Source: Trichosphaerium sp. ATCC 40318 | Lineage: Eukaryota; Discosea; Flabellinia; Trichosidae | DNA length: 64,000 nt | Direction of reading: 5' to 3' | Assembly (NCBI GenBank): GCA_038496445.1 | Contig: JALMLS010000005.1 | Location: forward strand, 124,001 to 188,000 | Shown: positions 56,859 through 64,000 of the stretch, piece after piece | Numbering within the stretch: the first letter of the stretch is position 1 | How the letters are laid out: every line of letters begins with the position of its first letter | Made by a program: the position numbers and the translations under genes | Notes under the pieces: model-generated | What the model saw: only the letters and a program-made list of their open reading frames with translations | The model's database searches: none | What the model was told of the DNA's origin: nothing

Positions 56859-59499
56859 TCATTTGAGGTTCTGTGAATTCGTTAATCGCCTCTGTGCTGC
56901 TTCATAAGCCTTTCTCCTCTTTGTAATAGCATCATCTTCTATAAAATCAGCCTTTGGTTGTTCTTGTTCCTCTTCTTTTGAGTCTACAGGTTCAGCTGCC
57001 GTAGAAGTATTTGTTTTAATTTCTTGTTCAAGAATAGAAGCTTCTACCTTTTCTTTCTTCTTCTGTAAAAATGCTTTCCGTCTATCGTGAAGAAGTTGTA
57101 ATTTCCTCCGTCTAAGGCTATCCTGACGTTCATCTGATGTTTGTGCAAATGTATCTGATAGCGCTGGTGGTGGGAGGCTTGGTGATGGTGGAGGGCTTGG
57201 TGTAGATGCTATACTTGGTGCTTGTTGAGGTTGGTGTTGTGTTTCTTGTACAATGTTTTGTGTAGATGGTTGTGCGGCCTGTGGCTGTGTATCGGGAGCA
57301 TCAGCTTGTTGATCTGGTGGTGGAACATCAGGCCATGTTCCAAGAAGTCCATTGATAGCGTTATTGAGAGTAACCTAGAAGTAGTCAAAAAAGAAGAAAC
57401 TTACAAACCTAGCTCTTTTTTGTTGAGGTGTACCTCTACATTCAAAGTACGCATCAAATCTCGTGCTATAACATCCTCAGGTATGTTAGGAAATACTTCT
57501 CGGATGCGTAAAACATGCTGACGTGGCACATGCCGGTGCCGTAAAGGAAAATTCATTGGGGCTTGTCGCTGGCCAGGTTGTTGACCACCTATAAATTGTT
57601 TTGTTAGCTTATTATGTACTTAGACCTCTTTTGTTTAGTTGAGTTCTCGTCACCGTTGGGGGTAACAGTCGCTGTGTAGCTAGCTACCATTCGTACCTCC
57701 CATAAAGGGCATTTGTTGACGCTGTCGCTGTTGTACGACTTCAACTGTAAAAGTAGGAAGCCAACCGAACCATCCGCCGCCACGTGTTCCCCACAACGTC
57801 CTATGACCTGGGTGAGGATCCGCAGCTGTTGATGGGTCGTACTGATTTCCGTTATTAGTATTATTATTTGGTTGCTAAAGGCAAGTTAGACCAGGTGATA
57901 CATAAAAGAAAAGAAAAAAATAAGAGACAAAAGAATAATTGGCTCGTACCTGTTGGTTATTGTCTGCTTGACCACTCTGATCGTTATCATTCTCCAATAT
58001 AGATCTTCTACAAATAGGACACGAGTGGTGATACTCTAACCATGACCGAAGGCAGTGGCTATGTTGAAGGTATTAGCACAAAAGTGTTGAACTTCGACTT
58101 ACCTGTGGAAGATATGACCACAAGGCAACTTGCGTGCACTTGTCATTGTTTCGCGGCAAATAGCACAGGTATCGTTATATTCGCTAATTTCTTCTTCAGT
58201 AGCTTCAACAAACCTAAAATGTAACGTAAGAGAATGCTCAGTGACGAAAAGAAAACAAACAATCAAATTATTAAAAAATATACCTGTTCTCCATGTTGTT
58301 TACTATTCGTCTGTAGTTATTATACGCTCTTATCTTCTCGCGCAAGTTATTAAATACAAGACGCATGTGTAAGAATATTATAGCATCCACCAAACTCAAG
58401 GAAATACCGTGCAGTATAAGAATTTGAGCGTAATGAGCCAAAGTCGCTAGCAATATCATTGTGTCCGTGAAAAATTCTGTATAATACATGTATACGCCAC
58501 GTTTTTCCCACGTGCCACCTTGTACCATATCCATCAAGTGAATACCATATTTTATAAGAGTTTGTATAGTATCCAAGAACAATGTAACACACTCGAAAGT
58601 CAACAAAAGAAGCAAAGAAGCGCCTACAAAAAAAAAACTTAGTATCGAAAAAATTCCCACAAGTTTTTCTCAAGTGAACACAACACAAAAGGCAATTAAA
58701 ATTCAAAATAAAATTTATGTAAATAATACTAATGATAATGCAATATTTCACCGTAATCAAATCAAATTTTATCGGACTAATGGCAAAATAAAAAAACTTT
58801 TTTACAAAAAACAGACATATTTTTTGGAATTGCGTCATGTATTTTTTTTTTGTACCGTTTTTTCTAAACACAGAGAGACAAACATAGAACCAAGCCAAGT
58901 CAGCAAACATGATAGAAAATAATAAAGTAATCATTCTAGCATAAACACTCCATTGTAAGTTAGGTGTATACGTCGTTAACTAAGCGTAAATTAATCTGCA
59001 GTTCGGTATTCGTTTTTTTTCTTTTTTGATCTTTTTCGTTTTTACTGTTTCTCAAATACCCGATAAATAGTTGTACGCATACAACACACGCGTACACCCA
59101 AGACTAAATTGTTTTTTCACTCGGAGCCTATCTCCCAAAAAAATACGTACGTTGCGGAATCTATCTTTCGATAATCCCGAGAATATGTTTAGAAACCCTA
59201 GAACGGCAAACCAAACAACCCAACTAAATTGTCGTTTAGAAATATTTTCATAATTGATTAAAAGGTTGTTTTATCGTTTTTCTTACGCACCCTACGATGT
59301 GTGATGGCTCTGGTTCGAGAATTGCAGTGATAAATACAATTTTTACCAAAACATAGTTAATGACACGATCCCACGCACGCTATACGTGTAAATAGGCATT
59401 AGGTATTTCGTTATGTACCTGTGACTCAGCATCGGTGAGCTCGCCAAAAAATAGGTATTGGAGGAGCTTACCACACAATATGAGAGCGTTTATACCCAT
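56859..59499 (-). CDS. Hrd1/gp78-type membrane RING E3 ubiquitin ligase (ERAD)
   Basis: A reverse-strand exon chain carrying a polytopic N-terminal domain and a RING-H2 finger. N-terminal pieces: LILCGKLLQYLFFGELTDAE, RAWDRVINYVLVKIVFITAI, WFAVLGFLNIFSGLSKDRFR, ITLLFSIMFADLAWFYVCLS. Then GIHLMDMVQGGTWEKRGVYM YYTEFF, LSLVDAIIFLHMRLVFNNLR and AYNNYRRIVNNMENRY, shared by Hrd1 and gp78. The RING: ISEYNDTCAICRETM, ARKLPCGHIFH, CLRSWLEYHHSCPICRR. A Pro/Gln-rich region follows, and a basic C-terminal helix ending AYEAAQRRLTNSQNLK with stop at 56859. Role: retrotranslocation and ubiquitination of misfolded ER proteins. GTWE..G.Y.YYT favours gp78; lack of an evident CUE favours Hrd1. The extreme N-terminus upstream of 59499 is unresolved. 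Confidence 0.82.
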
Positions 59500-59910
59500 G
59501 TTGAATATTATCTGATTAATGTTAGATACGTGGGCATTACAGCACCAACAAGATGGTTGGCCTATGTAACACGTACAAGTAAATACGTTTTAGAGTGTAA
59601 AAGCTCAGCGGTAGCCCATGCCAACTCACCATCAGCTTTTCGCCATACATTCCACAACGAAAGCCCGAAAAACGACACCGAAAACGCAGTGTAGTACAGA
59701 AGCGCACTCATGCGTGTCGTTCGCTTTTTTTATGGTCAATGACTGTCCGTACAATTCGCAAAAAAGTGCCAAGAAAAAAAAACGTGGCAACGAGAAATTA
59801 AGCCTTTGTCAATTTGTTGCCAAAACCAACATATTCAATATGTAGCATTATTCAAACTGCCACGCATGCAGAAAATACACTAAAATTTGATTTCTTTCAG
59901 AGATATCTTT
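59500..59910. other. Intergenic, probable 5' exon/promoter of the ERAD ligase
   Basis: May contain the first transmembrane exon of the ligase on the reverse strand (HLVGAVMPTYLTLI can be read near 59540) and the 3' flank of RGP1. No independent gene supported. Confidence 0.4.
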
Positions 59911-61585
59911 TTATTTAAAGAACAGAGCCCTTCTGGGTTCTGGCTCAAGTATGTGCTCTGTTAGTGGTGAGGAAGCGAGAGCAGGAACAAAAACGCGAAT
60001 TGGGAATTTCCATTTCAAAATATCACACTTTCTTGTATTGTCGCACCAATCCTAACTCAAATTATTAGTCTACATTACTTGTAATATATCTCTTCATACC
60101 GCCGAAAACCTCTCAATATTATTATCCCAAACTGCTGGCGTGATAAACTCAAACCTAACAACCCACTTCACTGAGACTAGAAATACGTTATTATTGTAAA
60201 TACTAATGTGGAAGATTAATCATTTACCTATCTCATTATGACATGTTTGTGGTGCTTCAGTGGGGATATACAAATTAAAATGTGTGTTGATTGTATTTAT
60301 AGTAGAATCATGGAATTCTGAGAAAACAGTTCTTGTTACGCTTCCTGAACGAGAAGGGTTTAAGAAATCAGTTACTATCTCCTCCTCAGTTTCAAGGAAT
60401 ACATTAACCTAGTACATTGTATTAGAATTCATTGACACTAGCAGTTTTTCTCTCATATTAAACTACGTACTTGAAAGCAAGGAACTTCAGACTTTGAAAA
60501 ATCAAAGATACCGTACACGCTCTCTCCATGGCAATAAGCAGTTTTTTTAACAGAAAATTTAACAAGATTTCTTTCTCCCTTGTTAATATTAATAGGAACT
60601 AAATGGTTGTCAATAACGAAGCAACATAAGAAAAAGTAGTACCAGAATGCCCTTGCTTGGCTAGGATAGTGCGTATTGTGTTACGTAGTTGTAAATCTTC
60701 GATTAAAATTGGTTGTGTCGTTTCTGGGCAATACTTGTGGACAACATCTAAAAGAAATGTTAAATGTATTTTTGACACATTGCAAAATGTTAAACAATTG
60801 AAGAGAAAAAATACCCAATGTCAAAGCTGTATCTGTAGCTACTTCAAGGGCTACCTTTAATTCATTTTGAAGTGGCATTACTGGATGATTACATATAGAT
60901 AAGCCTATAATACATTAAACGGAGAATACATAAAATTTCAGTAACATCACGTGATTGTACAAGAAAAACGTGACAAAAAAAAACGTACCTGCTGCAGGGT
61001 TTACTACGTTCAAACGAATCTTTAGTGTCTTGGGAGCATCTTTTGGTGTTTTTTGAACAACAAGCATTGCCGCATAAAAGAATTTTATCGTCTTTCCTAT
61101 GTAGGAAGGTGGGAGGTTTTCTGGTAATTTACAAGTGTATACATCTAACACATGTTACTTTGGTTCAGTAGTTAGAAAAAAACAGGACAGGATGGTGCCT
61201 GATAATCTTTGTATCTACAAACGCTCGCCGTACATGTTTTTGAGGAGCCTGGGGCTATTTTAATGTCGTTGAATAGTGTTTGTTGAGGTGTAAAAAACAA
61301 AAATCGGCCATTGGGTCCTAAGACGAATATTAGAGCCATTAATACGCGATCTTTACCTAATTTAGGTAGATATTCTCTGCCTTTGTATTTAGAGAGGCTA
61401 GGTGGCGCTCCAAGTTGCACCCACGAGCTATCAACAACATAGTGGCCGTATAACTGTACGTGAGCGAAAGAAGCGCATTCTTCGCTTTTATTTGTGGCAG
61501 GTGCTGAAAATGTAACAAATATATTGACTGTGTGGCCTGGGAATACAGCACGTTGTGGTAGTAGGCATTGTACGTGCAAAACCAT
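59911..61585 (-). CDS. RGP1: RGP1 homologue (Ric1-Rgp1 Rab6-GEF subunit)
   Basis: ATG 61585 begins MVLHVQCLLPQRAVFPGHTV NIFVTF, an arrestin-like first strand pair. Conserved Rgp1 segments: CKLPENLPPSYIGKTIKFFY AAMLVVQK, LKIRLNVVNPAAG, then YCHGESVYGIFDFSKSEVPC, FQVNVFLETEEEIVTDFLNP, HFNLYIPTEAPQTCHNEI, VSVKWVVRFEFITPAVW, ending EHILEPEPRRALFFK with TAA at 59911. Known role: with Ric1 it activates Rab6/Ypt6 for retrograde transport to the Golgi. The partner Ric1 is not in the window. Diverges from the adjacent ubiquitin-like gene across 164 bp. Confidence 0.82.
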
Positions 61586-61749
61586 TTTACACTGCTATTT
61601 GATGCCTTTATGCGTGTACAAGCGCTATTGATGTGCCACGTTGAGCATTACTTTGACTTTACTCTCATTAAGTCTTGCTTTGTTGAATTACAGTGTTCTT
61701 GTATTTGGCGCACTTCTTGCGTGTCAATGGATATAGTTTCCTTAGTACA
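61586..61749. promoter_or_regulatory. Divergent promoter, RGP1 / ubiquitin-like gene
   Basis: A gap of 164 bp between two divergent ATGs. A forward ORF crosses it but looks non-coding. No specific element identified. Confidence 0.45.
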
Positions 61750-64000
61750 ATGGAGAAAGACACAAATGAAGATAAGATTACTGTAACTGTTTTATCAACG
61801 CGTACGTTTATACTCCGACGCGTAAAATCGTGCCAAAATTTATAAAACGAATTATAGAGTCTATTACAGAGAAGGAAATACAGTTTCCGTTAGGAATAGA
61901 TTTAAACACCTTCTTGGGCCTCGTAGGCATCGGTATAAAATGTGACCCAACGAAAATAACGTTATCTATGCTTGGTACGCGAACAAAAAGCTTTTTTCTT
62001 GCCAACTTTGTCTGCCTAGGCGGAAATCAAATCACCAACGCGTCCGAACTTAGCGACGGAGATGTATTATTCGCTGCAGTAGCTTCTGGAGGAGCCTTGT
62101 CAAGTGTCACTACCCCAAGTGAGTATCTATACCAACTCAACTCACAACTCACACATAGCACAGGTACAGCGCCCGTCTCCTCACCTAAAGCTCCTGTCAC
62201 CGAAAAAAAGTCTCTGAGAGCTGAAAAGACAGAAGCAGAGGCACAAACAATGTTCCTAACGTTGTGTGGCCTTTTCCCAAAAGGCACTACTACCTAAGGA
62301 TAGGTTTTTTTATGTAACCTCTATCTTAGCTCGGCGTATCCTATTGAGAGAAGCTGTATCAAAATCACGTGATATAGAAGAAGCTACAAACTACTATGTG
62401 AACTCTAAGAGTCAGAATGTTAACCAAGGCTCACCAAAGAGGAAAGAAATGTCTTCACAGAGCAATGATGCTACAATGACTGATGTCGCTAAGTCGCCTG
62501 AAAAAAGAGATACTGTTGCTAAAAAACGCAAGATATCGCCTTCACCAAGTACCGAGTTGAAGAAAAAAGATGTGGTTATGATAGACTTGACAACAGACGA
62601 GATTACTAAGGAAGTCAGAGATGAGCATTTAGATTCGTTAGTTGCCATGTTTCCACAGCTTATGACAACATTTTTACAAAGTTCCTTGGCTAAAGCCAAT
62701 GGTGATGTCCTTAAAGTAATAGAAAACGTACTCTCAATGGATGAAACTACTAAAAAGAAGTATGAAGTGGGTACGTTTCGTTGAATTAATTAAGACAGTT
62801 CTAATCAAATCTGTAGGTGATGCTCCAAAGACAAAGAAAATCATATACTCATTAAGAGAACTTTGTTTGCAGATTATGTCAAAAGACTGGAGTTTGCATG
62901 AGGCCAATGTATCTAAGGCTCTGAAGAATTATCCTAGATTAGAAGAAGAAATACTAGGTTATATGTGGTCACGCGGCATTGTGAGTGTTTTAGACGAAGA
63001 AGAACAAAACAAGAAACAAAGGTAAAAAGAAAACTCTTAAAGTATACGAATGCTTATGTTTAGCGATATGGTTGATTTTGCTGGAGAATTGCAGTCGTTA
63101 CTTTGTAATCCTGATGACTTGCAAGAGATTTCTTGGGACGGTACGTCTCTTACCAAAGAATGTCACTAATTTGAGTTTCTCGCAGGAGATCTTGATGGGC
63201 AAAATGGTGTAGATGCAGACTTGGCACAGATGTTGGCTGCAATGGAAAATGATGTAAATAGTAGTTTAAAAGAAGACGAAGCATTTGCAAGGCGGTTACT
63301 ACAAGAAGAACAAGAACGTAACATTGCCTAGTTATTGGTTTTATCTCATTTGTTTTACAAAAGGGCTTGCTGAGATGGAGCGCTTAGAAGCTAAAGATAT
63401 TGAACTAGCAAAAAAACTTACAGAGCTAGAGTCTCCTGATAAAGTACAAAGTTCTAGAAGTGATGCGGACCTTGCTAGGGCCTTACTGAAAGAAGATGAA
63501 GAAAGGCGTTTACAACAAAAGAAGATGCTTGAAGAAGACGCAAAACTGGCACATGCTCTTCTCAAAAAGGAAGCTGAAGATTACAAACATGGTAAAAAAC
63601 TTGAAAACAATGCAGATAAAATAGCAAGAGATGAGGTACCTTCATAGAAATAACAGCGGTTTTAATTAAAATTCTTCTAGGCATTCGCAAGGTCGTTGGT
63701 TGAGCAGATGGAAACACAAGTTAAAAAACATACTTTTAGTGACCGTGAGTATGCTAGACAGTTGTATGAAAAAGAAAAACAACAATTAGAACTTGAACGT
63801 GCACAAGTACAGGTACATAGCCGACCTGAGTTTTTTCGTGAATTTACAACAAGAGAATACAGGCAAAGTTGGATGCTAAAGCAATGGACGAGCGCACAAA
63901 AGCTTTGATTCAAGAAATACGTGCATGCGACGAGATTGGAGAAGAAGCGCCGACTAGTTTCCGACAAATAGAGCAACTACGGAGTGATTACCTTGACATA
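61750..64000 (+). CDS. Ubiquitin-like / CUE / UIM-like multidomain protein (3' end off window)
   Basis: ATG 61750 gives a ubiquitin-like domain across three exons: DKITVTVLSTQSITEKEIQF, LNTFLGLVGIGIKCDPTKIT, LSMLGGNQITNASELSDGDV LFAA. A first CUE-like helix set reads MFLTLCGLFPKARRILLREA, SRDIEEATNYYV, spanning a GC-AG intron. A Lys/Ser-rich nuclear-type linker (KKRKISPSPSTELKKKD) is followed by a clear CUE domain: LDSLVAMFPQLMTTFLQSSL, KANGDVLKVIENVLSM. After more helices (IIYSLRELCLQIMSKDWSLH) come several UIM-like motifs: DADLAQMLAAMEND, DEAFARRLLQEEQE, DADLARALLKEDEE, DAKLAHALLKKEAED. CUE and UIM bind ubiquitin, so this is probably a ubiquitin receptor or adaptor. It continues past 64000. 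Confidence 0.7.
62284..62329 (+). other. Probable GC-AG intron
   Basis: The frame FPK at 62283 and ARRILLREA at 62330 join in phase only if the intron begins GCACTACTAC and ends CTATCTTAG. No GT donor is available before the in-frame TAA. Confidence 0.65.

Noticed and set aside
59458-59845. Forward ORFs of 75-78 codons as a small gene
   Set aside because: They lie antisense to N-terminal exons of the Hrd1/gp78-type ligase and have no recognisable motif.
1-64000. CRISPR arrays, bacterial operons, insertion sequences, rRNA
   Set aside because: No regularly spaced direct repeats, transposase genes or rRNA sequence seen; splicing pattern is eukaryotic nuclear.
1-64000. tRNA genes
   Set aside because: Several GTTCGA-like B-box strings were inspected (for example near 59320) but none had a matching A box and cloverleaf arms by eye.

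Overview
The window is gene-dense nuclear DNA of a unicellular eukaryote. It is AT-rich, has no operons, and nearly every gene is cut by many very short introns of about 26-70 nt, often with GTACGT or GTAAGT donors. The spliceosomal, ERAD, Golgi-trafficking, mitoribosomal and Rho/Ras signalling genes are all eukaryotic. Lineage cannot be fixed from sequence alone. Thr/Pro-rich stalked surface proteins, a CpeT-like secreted protein, phosphotyrosine-type SH2 signalling and a U12-type intron fit a free-living or parasitic protist (stramenopile, rhizarian or amoebozoan grade) better than an animal, a plant or a typical fungus. Gene models were assembled by hand from exons; first exons are often uncertain and are flagged.

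Layout, 1-17 kb: R3H plus endonuclease/exonuclease/phosphatase protein (-, runs off the left end), sugar-lactone oxidase with an AT-AC U12-type intron (+), secreted CpeT-like protein (+), repeat-array protein ending in a PD-(D/E)XK-like nuclease (+), RasGEF (-), F-box-like protein (+), splicing factor SF3A3 (-), second repeat array without nuclease (+), prolyl-4-hydroxylase-like enzyme (-).

17-21 kb and 43-47 kb are two arms of an inverted segmental duplication. Arm B holds an alpha/beta hydrolase, a DEAH-helicase-derived protein that has lost its catalytic motifs, an F-box-like gene and a TMEM144 gene. Arm A holds a mirror copy with large deletions. The pair has decayed reciprocally: the helicase-like ORF is intact only in B and the F-box-like ORF only in A.

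21-43 kb: DNAJC11-like protein (-), a RhoGEF joined to a Cbl-type EF-hand/SH2 and a second SH2 (+), a GOS28-type SNARE (-), a Thr/Pro-stalked surface protein (+), mitoribosomal mS41 (-), a type II glycosyltransferase (+), an alpha-tubulin pseudogene fragment (+), an unknown basic protein (-), and the hydrolase (+).

46-64 kb: TMEM144 transporter-like protein (+), lamin-tail-domain surface protein (-), a RhoGEF fused to a pseudokinase (-), a decayed F-box/MORN-variant gene of giant-virus type (-), an RraA-family protein (-), an Hrd1/gp78-type ERAD ubiquitin ligase (-), RGP1 (-), and a ubiquitin-like/CUE/UIM-like protein running off the right end (+). The most notable items are the two RhoGEF fusions, the dead DEAH/F-box module with its inverted duplication, the repeat-array nuclease, and the U12-type intron.
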